This document shows, one piece after another, positions 46,914 through 55,327 of a DNA stretch of 60,124 bases. Made by a program: the position numbers and the translations under genes. The first letter of the stretch is position 1. Each line of letters begins with the position of its first letter. The notes under the pieces were generated by a model. That model had not been told where the DNA came from. It did not search any database and worked only from the letters and a program-made list of their open reading frames with translations. The stretch is taken from positions 1-60,124 of the forward strand of contig JAGCYH010000049.1 of NCBI GenBank assembly GCA_017960905.1, written 5' to 3'. Origin of the DNA: Bacteroidales bacterium. GTDB lineage: Bacteria; Bacteroidota; Bacteroidia; Bacteroidales; Marinilabiliaceae.

Positions 46914-46980
46914 CACTCAAATTATAAGAAGATCAATTGTATTGATAATTATAAAATTATAATCATTTCATATCATAAAA

Positions 46981-48324
46981 ATGTCTGAAGTAATAAAACT
47001 CAAAAAAGGCCTCGACATCCGTCTGGTGGGCAAATCGGAGACGGTTTTTGCCCAAGTAGCCTTGCCAGAGTTGTATGCAATCAAGCCGGGAGATTTTCAC
47101 GGAATGACCCCGAAGATGGCAGTCAAAGTTGGCGAGAAGGTACAGGCAGGCGGAGTGTTGTTTTTCGACAAGCAACGCCCCGAGGTGAAGTTCGTTTCGC
47201 CGGTAAGCGGCGAATTAGTCGCAGTGAACCGCGGCGAACGCAGAGTTATACTTGAGGTCGTAGTCAAATCGGACGGCAGCAAGGCTGAAGCCGACTTTGG
47301 CAAGATGGATTTATCAAGTATGAACCGTCAGCAAGTAGTTGACAAACTGCTGGAGACTGGCACGTGGACTTATTTCAAACAGCGTCCGTACAATGTAGTT
47401 GCCGACCCGTCGGCAGCGTTCAAGTCGATCTTCGTATCGACGTTCGACACGGCGCCGTTAGCTCCCGACTTTGATTTCATCATCAAAGGCAACGAGGAGT
47501 ATTTCCAGAAAGGTATTGACGTGCTGGGTAAAATCGCGCCGGTATTTGTCGGTGTAGACGCCAACGGCAGTTCGAAAGCGTTCTCGCAAGTGAAAGGCGC
47601 AACGGTAACTCAGTTCAAGGGCAAGCACCCGGCAGGCTGTGTGGGAGTACAGATCAACCACGTACAGCCCATCAACGCAGGCGACAAAGTGCTGACAATT
47701 CAGCCCCAGGAAGTAGTAGCGATAGGCAAACTGTTTGCTACAGGCGTACTGGATTTCGCCCGAGTAGTAGTGATGACGGGTTCTGAGATTAAGAAACGCG
47801 GCTATGTGCGCACCGTAGTAGGCGCGCAGTTGTCGACAATGGTGAACGGCAACCTCGAGAGCGACAATGTTCGCATCATCAGCGGCAACGTGCTCACAGG
47901 CACCGAAGTGAAAGCTGACGGATTCTTAGGCTATTACGACAGTCAGATAACAGCGATACCCGAAGGCGACCACTATGAATTTATGGGTTGGGGCATGCCC
48001 GGCTTCAAGAAATTCAGTGCATCGCGCACATTCTTCTCTTGGCTTACAGGCAAGAAAGAGTACAAGCTCGACACCAATATGCACGGCGAGCACCGCGCGT
48101 TCGTTGTAAGCAACGAGCTCGACAAAGTGTTCCCGATGGACATTTATCCTGAGTTTCTCTTCAAAGCCATCATGGCGAAAGACATCGACAAGATGATACA
48201 GCTTGGAATATTCGAAGTTGTAGAAGAGGACATAGCACTGTGTGAGTTTGTCTGCACTTCGAAAATCGCATTGCAGAAAGTACTGCGCAACGGATTGGAG
48301 CTTATGATGAAAGAAGTCGGTTAG
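46981..48324 (+). CDS. nqrA: Na+-translocating NADH:quinone reductase subunit A
   Basis: This 447-residue protein has the NqrA layout: the N-terminal biotinyl-like segment KKGLDIRLVGKSE, then KPGDFHGMTPKMAVKVGEKVQAG and PVSGELVAVNRGERR. The Rossmann-like middle follows (HPAGCVGVQINHVQPINAGDKV), and the C-terminal SLBB-like part has LCEFVCTSKIALQKVLRNGL. It is the peripheral cytoplasmic subunit associated with ubiquinone/menaquinone binding. It is first in the six-gene operon. Confidence 0.96.
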   Translation: MSEVIKLKKGLDIRLVGKSETVFAQVALPELYAIKPGDFHGMTPKMAVKVGEKVQAGGVLFFDKQRPEVKFVSPVSGELVAVNRGERRVILEVVVKSDGSKAEADFGKMDLSSMNRQQVVDKLLETGTWTYFKQRPYNVVADPSAAFKSIFVSTFDTAPLAPDFDFIIKGNEEYFQKGIDVLGKIAPVFVGVDANGSSKAFSQVKGATVTQFKGKHPAGCVGVQINHVQPINAGDKVLTIQPQEVVAIGKLFATGVLDFARVVVMTGSEIKKRGYVRTVVGAQLSTMVNGNLESDNVRIISGNVLTGTEVKADGFLGYYDSQITAIPEGDHYEFMGWGMPGFKKFSASRTFFSWLTGKKEYKLDTNMHGEHRAFVVSNELDKVFPMDIYPEFLFKAIMAKDIDKMIQLGIFEVVEEDIALCEFVCTSKIALQKVLRNGLELMMKEVG

Positions 48325-48382
48325 CCAAGCTGACCGACGGATAATAATTTGCTGAATAGACAATTTACTAAATAACAATAAA

Positions 48383-49588
48383 TTGAAAGCATTAAGAAAA
48401 TTTTTGGACAACGCGAAACCCAAGTTTCAGGAGGGTGGTAAATTTGCGAAGTTCCGTTCGACCTTTGGTGCGTTCGAGACATTCCTGTTTACGCCGAATG
48501 AGACAAACAAAGGTGGTGTTCACGTTCGCGACGCCGTTGATTTGAAACGAACAATGATCGTCGTGGTAATGGCTCTCATGCCGGCATTCCTGTTCGGCAT
48601 TTGGAACACAGGTTTCCAGCATTTCAGAGCATTGGGGCAAGAGGCGACAGCGACCTTCGGCGACATAGTCTGCTACGGTCTGGCCACCGTATTGCCAATA
48701 GTAGTCGTTTCATACGTAGTAGGTCTTGCCATCGAGTTTGCTTCGGCACAGATGCGCGGCCACGAAGTTAACGAAGGTTTCCTGGTATCGGGACTTATCA
48801 TACCGTTGGTAATGCCGGCCGATGTGCCACTGTGGGCGGTAGCAGTAGCTACCGCGTTTGCCGTAATCTTCGGCAAAGAGGTGTTCGGCGGAACAGGCAT
48901 GAATATTTGGAACCCCGCACTCATAGCACGTGCGTTCCTCTTCTTCGCATATCCGACAAAGATGTCGGGTGAGTCGGTTTGGTACGGCGCAGAGCAAACT
49001 GTAGATGGTTTTTCGGGTGCCACAGCACTTGCTTCGGCAGGCGCTACGGGCGCAACAGGCGTTTCGGTCGAAGATGCCATCTTCGGTTTCATACCCGGTT
49101 CGATAGGTGAGACGAGCGTAATAGCAATCGCCCTTGGCGGATTGCTGCTTCTCATTACCGGCATAGCAAGCTGGAAGACGATGTTCTCAGTATTCGCAGG
49201 CGGCATAGTCATGGGCCTTACATTCAACGCATTGGCCGAGTCGGGCAGCTTCCTCGATGAGAACGGCGTAGTGCTGAAAGGCTACGAAGCCGCTCGCAAC
49301 CTTGCGCTTCTGCCTTGGTATGAGCACCTTGTGATAGGCGGTTTCTGCTTCGGTGCTGTCTTCATGGCCACCGACCCTGTAACATCGTCGCGCACCGAGA
49401 CAGGTAAATTCATCTACGGATTCCTCATCGGCGCAATGGCAATAATAATCCGCGTGCTCAACCCGGGCTACCCCGAAGGCATGATGCTCGCTATATTACT
49501 CATGAATACATTCGCACCGCTGATCGACTATTGCATAGTACAACGCAATATATCGAAACGCGCTAAACGTGTAAAAATTAAAGCTTAA
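48383..49588 (+). CDS. nqrB: Na+-translocating NADH:quinone reductase subunit B
   Basis: This 401-residue membrane protein starts at TTG (48383). The residues MKALRKFLDNAKPKF match the usual NqrB N-terminus, and the frame has no nearby ATG that would preserve it. It has about ten membrane helices. The covalent FMN-binding threonine is in VDGFSGATALA (about residue 215), and the family signature GGTGMNIWNPALIARAFLFF is near 175. Together with NqrD and NqrE it forms the sodium-pumping core and it binds riboflavin and FMN. It lies 58 bp after nqrA. Confidence 0.96.
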   Translation: MKALRKFLDNAKPKFQEGGKFAKFRSTFGAFETFLFTPNETNKGGVHVRDAVDLKRTMIVVVMALMPAFLFGIWNTGFQHFRALGQEATATFGDIVCYGLATVLPIVVVSYVVGLAIEFASAQMRGHEVNEGFLVSGLIIPLVMPADVPLWAVAVATAFAVIFGKEVFGGTGMNIWNPALIARAFLFFAYPTKMSGESVWYGAEQTVDGFSGATALASAGATGATGVSVEDAIFGFIPGSIGETSVIAIALGGLLLLITGIASWKTMFSVFAGGIVMGLTFNALAESGSFLDENGVVLKGYEAARNLALLPWYEHLVIGGFCFGAVFMATDPVTSSRTETGKFIYGFLIGAMAIIIRVLNPGYPEGMMLAILLMNTFAPLIDYCIVQRNISKRAKRVKIKA

Positions 49589-49595
49589 TACGACA

Positions 49596-50387
49596 ATGGC
49601 TAATAAGAAATTCAAATGCAACGTATGTGGATACGTCCACGAAGGCGCAACGGCACCAGAGTCGTGCCCGACTTGCAAAGCGCCTGCATCAGCCTTTGTT
49701 GAAATTAAGGCTGAAAAGAAAGGCCTCTCGACCAACAGCAACGCATATACAATAATATATGCTGCAGTATTGGTAGTGATAGTAGCCTTCCTGCTCGCGT
49801 TTGTATCTTCGTCGCTCAAAGAGCGACAGGACACGAATGTAAAACTCGACACCATGAAGCAGATACTCGCTTCGGTGAATGTGCAAGCAACCGATGTTGA
49901 GGCAGAGTTCAACAAGAACGTGAAAGACATGCTTCTGCAAGCCGACGGCACTCTGAAAGAGAACGATGCGGCCTTCGCCACATCGTACGGCGCAGAGTTC
50001 AAGAACGAACGCTACCACGTATTCGTAGTCAATACCGACAAAGGAACCAAATATGTGTTCCCGCTTTCGGGCAACGGCTTGTGGGGCGGCATCTGGGGCT
50101 ATGTATCGGTCAACGACGACAAAAACACCGTCTACGGCACATATTTCTCGCACGAGAGTGAGACCCCGGGTCTGGGTGCCGAAATAACTACAGCAGCCTT
50201 CCAGCAGCCTTTCGTAGGCAAGAAGGTGTGCGACGCCAACGGCGTCGCACTGACAGTAGTGAAGAACGGCAACGCCCAAGGCGACAGCCAGGTTGACGGC
50301 ATTTCGGGTGGCACACTCACATCGAACGGTGTAGCCGACATGCTCAGCAGCTGCTTGAATAATTATAAGAGTTTTTTGAACAAATAA
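49596..50387 (+). CDS. nqrC: NqrC with N-terminal rubredoxin-type domain
   Basis: This 263-residue protein has an extra N-terminal domain of ~45 residues with two metal knuckles, C8-N-V-C11-GYVHEG and C24-P-T-C27, spaced like the rubredoxin domain of rubrerythrins. A normal NqrC follows: one membrane helix (YTIIYAAVLVVIVAFLLAFV, about 51-70), then the periplasmic domain with the covalent FMN site DGISGGTLTS near residue 240. Textbook NqrC begins directly with the membrane helix. Topology puts the iron domain on the cytoplasmic side. The start at 49596, 7 bp after nqrB, is fixed by the short gap, and the domain is in frame with no internal stop, so this is a real fusion and not a misread start. 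Confidence 0.93.
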   Translation: MANKKFKCNVCGYVHEGATAPESCPTCKAPASAFVEIKAEKKGLSTNSNAYTIIYAAVLVVIVAFLLAFVSSSLKERQDTNVKLDTMKQILASVNVQATDVEAEFNKNVKDMLLQADGTLKENDAAFATSYGAEFKNERYHVFVVNTDKGTKYVFPLSGNGLWGGIWGYVSVNDDKNTVYGTYFSHESETPGLGAEITTAAFQQPFVGKKVCDANGVALTVVKNGNAQGDSQVDGISGGTLTSNGVADMLSSCLNNYKSFLNK

Positions 50388-50403
50388 TGTGGAGGATTGA
50401 AAA

Positions 50404-51027
50404 ATGTCAAAGAAAAATAAAGAAGCGTTCTTGAATCCACTTGGAATCAACAACCCTGTTACAGTACAAGTACTCGGTATCTGTTCGGCGTTGGCTGTTA
50501 CAGCCAAGCTCGAGCCGGCACTTGTGATGGGTTTGTCGGTAACCATCATCACGGCATTCGCCAATGTGGTTATCTCGCTCTTGCGCAAGACAATACCTAA
50601 CCGTATCCGCATCATCGTACAACTTGTAGTTGTGGCTTCGCTTGTAACAATAGTAAGCCAAGTGCTTAAAGCATTTGCATACGACGTAAGCGTGCAACTC
50701 TCAGTATATGTGGGTCTTATCATTACCAACTGTATCCTCATGGGCCGTTTGGAAGCCTTTGCGATGCAGAATGCACCATGGCCGTCGCTCCTCGACGGTA
50801 TAGGCAACGGACTTGGCTACGCCAAGATACTCGTCATCGTGGCTTTCTTCCGCGAGCTCTTCGGTTCGGGCACACTGCTCGGATACAACATTCTTAACTA
50901 CGACTGCCTGAAAGAAGCCGGATATGTGAACAACGGTCTTATGCTGATGCCGCCTATGGCGCTCATCATCGTTGCCTGCATCATCTGGTGGCAGCGCGCA
51001 CATAACAAGGATTTACAAGAAAAGTAA
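50404..51027 (+). CDS. nqrD: Na+-translocating NADH:quinone reductase subunit D
   Basis: This 207-residue membrane protein has six predicted helices and the NqrD/RnfE signature: NPVTVQVLGICSALAV at the N-terminus, TNCILMGRLEAFA near 115, and the conserved DGIGNGLGYA near 137. NqrD and NqrE each contribute a cysteine to the intramembrane iron site; Cys here is in QVLGICSALA and TNCILMG. It follows nqrC by 16 bp. Confidence 0.95.
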   Translation: MSKKNKEAFLNPLGINNPVTVQVLGICSALAVTAKLEPALVMGLSVTIITAFANVVISLLRKTIPNRIRIIVQLVVVASLVTIVSQVLKAFAYDVSVQLSVYVGLIITNCILMGRLEAFAMQNAPWPSLLDGIGNGLGYAKILVIVAFFRELFGSGTLLGYNILNYDCLKEAGYVNNGLMLMPPMALIIVACIIWWQRAHNKDLQEK

Positions 51028-51046
51028 CAGGTAAACAGTAAGAATT

Positions 51047-51670
51047 ATGGATACATTAAATCTGTTAGTCCGCTCGATATTTGTGGACAATATGATATTC
51101 GCGTTCTTCCTCGGTATGTGCTCGTACATAGCAGTATCGAAAGACGTGAAAACGGCACTCGGCTTAGGCCTTGCAGTAACATTCGTGCTGGTCGTTACTT
51201 TACCTGTCAACTACCTGTTACAGACGAAAGTACTCGGCGCCGACTGTTTGGTCGAAGGTGTCGATTTGAGCTTCCTGAGTTTCATACTCTTCATTGCAGT
51301 CATCGCCGGCATAGTACAACTTGTGGAGATGATAGTAGAGAAATTCGCGCCCGCGCTGTACTCGTCGCTGGGTATCTTCCTGCCGCTTATAGCAGTGAAC
51401 TGCGCCATCATGGGTGGCTCGCTCTTCATGCAGCAGCGCATCGGCCTCGACACGAGCGATGTCAAATGCATCGAAGATGTATTTGACGCTCTTGTCTACG
51501 CCTTTGGTTCGGGTATCGGCTGGCTTGTTGCCATCGTAGCTCTGGCCGCTGTTCGCGAAAAAATGCAATATTCTAACGTACCACCGGCTTTGCGCGGTAT
51601 TGGCATCACCTTCATCGTTGTTGGTCTGATGGCAATGTCGTTCATGTGTTTCTCTGGTCTTAAACTTTAA
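51047..51670 (+). CDS. nqrE: Na+-translocating NADH:quinone reductase subunit E
   Basis: This 207-residue membrane protein has six predicted helices and the NqrE/RnfA signature: [27 protein letters not shown] near residue 20 and [15 protein letters not shown] near 110. The cysteines in [10 protein letters not shown] and AVNCAIMGG are the expected iron ligands. It pairs with NqrD in the membrane core. It starts 19 bp after nqrD. Confidence 0.96.
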   Translation: MDTLNLLVRSIFVDNMIFAFFLGMCSYIAVSKDVKTALGLGLAVTFVLVVTLPVNYLLQTKVLGADCLVEGVDLSFLSFILFIAVIAGIVQLVEMIVEKFAPALYSSLGIFLPLIAVNCAIMGGSLFMQQRIGLDTSDVKCIEDVFDALVYAFGSGIGWLVAIVALAAVREKMQYSNVPPALRGIGITFIVVGLMAMSFMCFSGLKL

Positions 51671-51690
51671 CTAAAGGAAGGAACAAAACA

Positions 51691-52959
51691 ATGAATACAA
51701 ATTTAATATTAGCGAGTATAGCAGTTTTCCTCGTGATTATCCTTCTTCTTGTTGTCATACTGCTTGTGGCTAAGAAATATCTTACCGCATCGGGCAATGT
51801 GATGATTACTATCAACGGAGAGAACAAGCTCGACGTAGAAGCAGGTTCAAGCCTGTTGGCGACACTTGCCGCCAACGGCGTATTCTTGCCGTCGGCATGC
51901 GGCGGCAAAGGCTCTTGCGGACAGTGCAAATGCCAGATTCTTGAAGGCGGCGGCGAGATTCTACCGTCGGAGAAGGGACACTTCAGCCGTAAGCAACAGC
52001 TCGACCACTGGCGTCTGGGCTGCCAGGCCAAAGTGAAGAACGACCTCTCTATCAAAGTGCCCGAATCGGTTATGGGTGTCAAAGAATGGGAATGCGAAGT
52101 TATTTCTAACAAGAATGTTGCTTCGTTCATCAAAGAGTTCAAAGTGAAACTGCCAGCAGGCGAACACATGAACTTCGAACCAGGTTCGTATGCCCAAATA
52201 AAGATTCCGAAATACGACATCAAATATGCCGACTTCGACCGCAGCCTAATTGGCGACCTGTACGTACCGACATGGGAGAAATTCGGCCTCTTCGGCCTTC
52301 ACCAGAAGAACGACGACGAGACCATACGCGCATACTCTATGGCCAACTACCCCGACGAGGGTGACATCATCACACTTACAGTGCGTATTGCCACTCCGCC
52401 TTTCAAACCGAAACCACAAGTTGGCTTTATGGACGTACCTTGCGGTATAGCATCGACATACATCTTCTCGCTCAAACCGGGCGACAAGGTAACTATGAGC
52501 GGCCCTTACGGCGAGTTCCACCCGCACTACGGCACCGGACGCGAGATGATTTGGGTTGGCGGTGGCGCCGGCATGGCACCTCTCCGCGCGCAGATTATGC
52601 ACCTGCTCAAGACTCTCAAGATTCGCGACCGCGAGATGCACTACTTCTATGGCGCCCGCGCCATAGACGAAGTGTTCTTCCTCGAAGACTTCCTCGAACT
52701 CGAGAAGGAATTCCCGAACTTCCACATGCACTTGGCTCTCGACCGTCCGGACCCGAAAGCCGACAAACTTGGCGTGAAGTACACTCCGGGATTCATTGCA
52801 CCGGTGATGGGCGACACTTACCTCAAGCAACACGAAGCTCCAGAAGATGTCGAATACTACCTCTGCGGTCCTCCTATGATGGCCAAGACAGTGCTCGACT
52901 TGCTGCATAGCTTAGGCGTTGAAGATGAAATGATTAGCTTCGATAACTTCGGAGGTTGA
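51691..52959 (+). CDS. nqrF: Na+-translocating NADH:quinone reductase subunit F
   Basis: The protein has 422 residues with one N-terminal membrane helix (IAVFLVIILLLVVILLVAKKY). A 2Fe-2S ferredoxin domain follows (ACGGKGSCGQCKC plus the later Cys in RLGCQAKV). The reductase half binds FAD through RAYSMANYP and NADH through VGGGAGMAPLRAQ, ending with SFDNFGG. It takes electrons from NADH and passes them into the complex. It is the last operon gene; a strong terminator follows. Confidence 0.97.
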   Translation: MNTNLILASIAVFLVIILLLVVILLVAKKYLTASGNVMITINGENKLDVEAGSSLLATLAANGVFLPSACGGKGSCGQCKCQILEGGGEILPSEKGHFSRKQQLDHWRLGCQAKVKNDLSIKVPESVMGVKEWECEVISNKNVASFIKEFKVKLPAGEHMNFEPGSYAQIKIPKYDIKYADFDRSLIGDLYVPTWEKFGLFGLHQKNDDETIRAYSMANYPDEGDIITLTVRIATPPFKPKPQVGFMDVPCGIASTYIFSLKPGDKVTMSGPYGEFHPHYGTGREMIWVGGGAGMAPLRAQIMHLLKTLKIRDREMHYFYGARAIDEVFFLEDFLELEKEFPNFHMHLALDRPDPKADKLGVKYTPGFIAPVMGDTYLKQHEAPEDVEYYLCGPPMMAKTVLDLLHSLGVEDEMISFDNFGG

Positions 52960-52978
52960 TAATTTCAAGCCTTATATA

Positions 52979-53026
52979 ACGACACGGGGCTGTCCGCATT
53001 GCGGACAGCCTCGTGTCGTTTTTTTA
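52979..53026 (+). terminator. Terminator of the nqr operon
   Basis: A long stem pairs ACGACACG with CGTGTCGT and GGCTGTCCGC with GCGGACAGCC, followed by seven Us. Confidence 0.92.
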
Positions 53027-53049
53027 TGCGGGTATGTTCCGTGGTTGAA

Positions 53050-53260
53050 TTTTATAGCCCCGAAGGGGCGACAAAACACAGACAGGTGTGTAAACCCCCG
53101 CGTTCGGCGTAGGCTCTTGCCTACGTCGTTGCTAATAGCAAGGCTCCTGCCTTGCAACACTGTTTTTCTTTCAGAAAATAAACTTTTCTCGCCGTGAGAA
53201 AAGTTACAAAAGACCTCGCCGCTGGACCTGCCTCGCTAAGAATTTGCTTCGTTCGGCTTT
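53050..53260 (-). repeat. Composite of palindromic elements, families 3, 2 and 1 (copy C)
   Basis: In minus-strand order this holds a partial family 1 element (53258-53181), a linker matching CTTTCAGAAAA, a family 2 double hairpin (53157-53103) and a family 3 hairpin (GCCCCGAAGGGGC near 53065). Families 1 and 2 with the linker occur in the same order at 3096-3484 on the plus strand, so the elements travel or persist as a composite. Confidence 0.75.
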
Positions 53261-53263
53261 ATG

Positions 53264-53279
53264 CCCCCCCCCAAAAAAA
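53264..53279 (+). repeat. C9-A7 homopolymer tract
   Basis: Nine C residues are followed by seven A residues between the repeat cluster and the ATPase operator array. The tract is prone to slippage, but it lies upstream of the mapped promoter box. Confidence 0.9.
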
Positions 53280-53284
53280 CAGCT

Positions 53285-53383
53285 TTTATTTCTCTAAATC
53301 AGCAAAAAAAATCACGATTTAGAGAAATAAAGACCTTTATTTCTCTAAATCATATTTATTATATATCTTTGCAGAGAAATAAA
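53285..53383 (+). promoter_or_regulatory. Operator-like array of TTTATTTCTCTAAATC sites around the ATPase promoter
   Basis: Three perfect 16-bp copies occur, at 53285-53300 (direct), 53316-53331 (inverted, GATTTAGAGAAATAAA) and 53336-53351 (direct). A fourth, shorter AGAGAAATAAA lies at 53373-53383. The promoter box TATCTTTG (53364-53371) sits between the third and fourth sites, and the ATG follows at 53396. The layout suggests autoregulation or another sequence-specific binder. Confidence 0.75.
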
Positions 53384-53395
53384 ACATCATACGCT

Positions 53396-54826
53396 ATGAA
53401 ACTTATTGGTCGAAAAAATGAAATTAATAATTTAGAAACACTATATAAATCAGATAGTTCTGAATTTGTTGCTGTATATGGCCGACGGCGCGTTGGAAAG
53501 ACTTTCCTTATTAAAGAAGTTTTTAAAAATCGCCTAACATTTTGGCATACAGGACTTTCACCTTACGATAGAACTAAGACTGACATGCTACACGACCAAT
53601 TGCAGGCCTTTTTCTACACATTACAAGATTATGGGCTTATTGGCGGTCAACGTCCAAAAACCTGGCTCGAAGCATTTCGGTTATTGCAACAACTTCTTAT
53701 TCAGAAAGATGACGGAAGAAGACAAGTGGTCTTTATTGACGAAATGCCATGGATGGATACAGCAAGGTCGAGATTTATCCCCGCTTTTGAAAATTTTTGG
53801 AATGGTTGGGCGGTCAAACGTAATAATATTTTGCTAATTGTTTGTGGCTCTGCAACTTCTTGGATAGAAAACAATCTGATAAACAACAAAGGCGGACTTT
53901 ACAACCGGCTTACAGCTGAAATAAAATTGTCGCCGTTTACTCTAAAAGAGACCGAAGATTTTTTTGCGGCCAAGAATATTTCAATGAGCCGTTACGACAT
54001 CGCCGTCTCTTATATGGTGCTTGGCGGAGTTCCTCATTATCTCAACCTCTTTGAAAAGAATATGAGTGCAGCACAAAATATTGATAATCTGTTTTTTGCT
54101 AAAAATGCGAAACTAAAAATAGAGTTTGAGCGTCTGTTTGGCTCACTCTTTAAAAATGCCGATGACCATATTAAAGTTGTCAAATTTTTGTCATTTCGTC
54201 GCGGTGGATATACGAGGAAAGAGATTCTCGAAAACACATGCATCAAAGACGGCGGAGGCGCGACCGAAATACTCAAAGCATTGAAAGAGAGCGATTTTAT
54301 CACAGAATACCATCCTTTCGGCTGTAGTAAAATTTCGAAATATAAACTCACAGATCCGTTCTGCTTATTTTACCTGCAATTTATTGACAATAAGACTAAC
54401 AACGATTTTGACTTTTGGCAACACAATAACCTTTCGCCAAAACTTTCAACTTGGCGAGGTCTGGCGTTTGAGTTGCTGTGTTTTTCTCATATAAACAAAA
54501 TTAAGAGTGCATTAGGCATTTCGGGAGTAAGTTCCACACACTCAGCGTGGATTGTTGAAGAAGATGGCAAGGTCCAATGTCAGACAGATATGCTCATTGA
54601 CCGCTCCGACAATGTGGTTAACCTATGCGAAATTAAGTTTTATTCAAAGCCTTTTTCTATCGACAAAACTTACGACAAAATTCTGCGTTTCCGTACGCAA
54701 ACTTTGATTGAGAAAATTTCGCCTAAAAAAACAGTACATCTCACTCTTATAGCCACTTATGGTTTGAAAAACAATCAATATTCGGGGCAAATACAAAGTG
54801 TGGTAACTCTTGACGACCTGTTTTAG
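53396..54826 (+). CDS. AAA-type ATPase with C-terminal DUF234/PD-(D/E)xK-like domain
   Basis: The protein has 476 residues from MKLIGRKNEINNLE. An earlier in-frame ATG at 53261 would translate the operator array and is rejected. The N-terminal ATPase has Walker A GRRRVGKT (about 29-36), Walker B VVFIDEMPW (about 116-124) and a sensor-like LLIVCGSATSW. A winged-helix middle and a C-terminal DUF234 domain follow, with a nuclease-like TDMLIDRSDN...CEIKFYS (about 400-420). The family is abundant in Archaea and Bacteroidota and has no proven function; mobile or defence roles have been suggested. AT-rich DNA, flanking repeats and a private operator array fit a selfish or accessory unit. Confidence 0.88.
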   Translation: MKLIGRKNEINNLETLYKSDSSEFVAVYGRRRVGKTFLIKEVFKNRLTFWHTGLSPYDRTKTDMLHDQLQAFFYTLQDYGLIGGQRPKTWLEAFRLLQQLLIQKDDGRRQVVFIDEMPWMDTARSRFIPAFENFWNGWAVKRNNILLIVCGSATSWIENNLINNKGGLYNRLTAEIKLSPFTLKETEDFFAAKNISMSRYDIAVSYMVLGGVPHYLNLFEKNMSAAQNIDNLFFAKNAKLKIEFERLFGSLFKNADDHIKVVKFLSFRRGGYTRKEILENTCIKDGGGATEILKALKESDFITEYHPFGCSKISKYKLTDPFCLFYLQFIDNKTNNDFDFWQHNNLSPKLSTWRGLAFELLCFSHINKIKSALGISGVSSTHSAWIVEEDGKVQCQTDMLIDRSDNVVNLCEIKFYSKPFSIDKTYDKILRFRTQTLIEKISPKKTVHLTLIATYGLKNNQYSGQIQSVVTLDDLF

Positions 54827-54934
54827 TATATCAAACAAACAAAAAAACTCTATCTCTTTCCGCAGATTCGTGTTTTTCGCTGACGCCGGAAGGCGTCATT
54901 CGTTTCGTTTAAAATTCGTTTCATTCGGTGATAG
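54827..54934. other. Intergenic sequence after the ATPase gene
   Basis: It holds a small palindrome, TGACGCCGGAAGGCGTCA, near 54880 and no ORF or RNA that I can support. Confidence 0.5.
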
Positions 54935-55190
54935 ATTTCCTTCCGTGCTTTTCGTGTGTTCCGTAGTTATTATTTTTTTTCAAAAAAGAACTTTTCTCGC
55001 CGTGAGAAAAGTTGCAAAAGAACTCGCCGCGGACCCGCCTCGCTAAGGATTTGCTTCGTTCGGCGGCGCAAAACAAACGCGCTTCGCTTGAACGGTGTTT
55101 TGCTCTCTCCGCCTTCCGCGCAAATCCTTCGGGCGCTCGCCTGCTCATGCGGTAGCGTGGCCGTCCCGGCCATTCAGGACCCGCTTTGCG
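54935..55190 (-). repeat. Dispersed palindromic intergenic element, family 1, copy B
   Basis: This is a near-full-length inverse copy of the element at 3096-3345, with the same order of landmarks: CACGAAAAGCACGGAAG tail, TTTTCTCACGGCGAGAAAA hairpin, GCGGGTCCGCGGCGAG core, and the GGCCACGCTACCGCA end. Confidence 0.8.
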
Positions 55191-55205
55191 TTCAATGATT
55201 GTTTT

Positions 55206-55257
55206 TTTTCATTTTTAATTGTTCATTGTTAATTTTTAATTGTTCATTATTCATTGT
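55206..55257 (+). repeat. AT-rich direct repeats of TTTTTAATTGTTCATT
   Basis: TTTTTAATTGTTCATT occurs twice, with a shorter partial third copy. It lies just upstream of the surface-protein promoter and is of a kind common in Bacteroidota intergenic DNA. Confidence 0.6.
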
Positions 55258-55266
55258 TGCTTTTCA

Positions 55267-55298
55267 TTTGCAACACAAATAATTATGCACTATTTTTG
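55267..55298 (+). promoter_or_regulatory. Promoter of the BspA-like surface protein
   Basis: TTTG (55267-55270), a 20-nt spacer and TATTTTTG (55291-55298) match the full Bacteroidota promoter consensus. It predicts a start near 55305, about 23 nt before the ATG. Confidence 0.75.
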
Positions 55299-55327
55299 TA
55301 AAATGAATTGACTAAACAAAAAAAACT

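Noticed and set aside
53261..53395. N-terminal extension of the ATPase from ATG 53261
   Set aside because: It would translate the C9 tract and the operator repeats and lies upstream of the promoter box.
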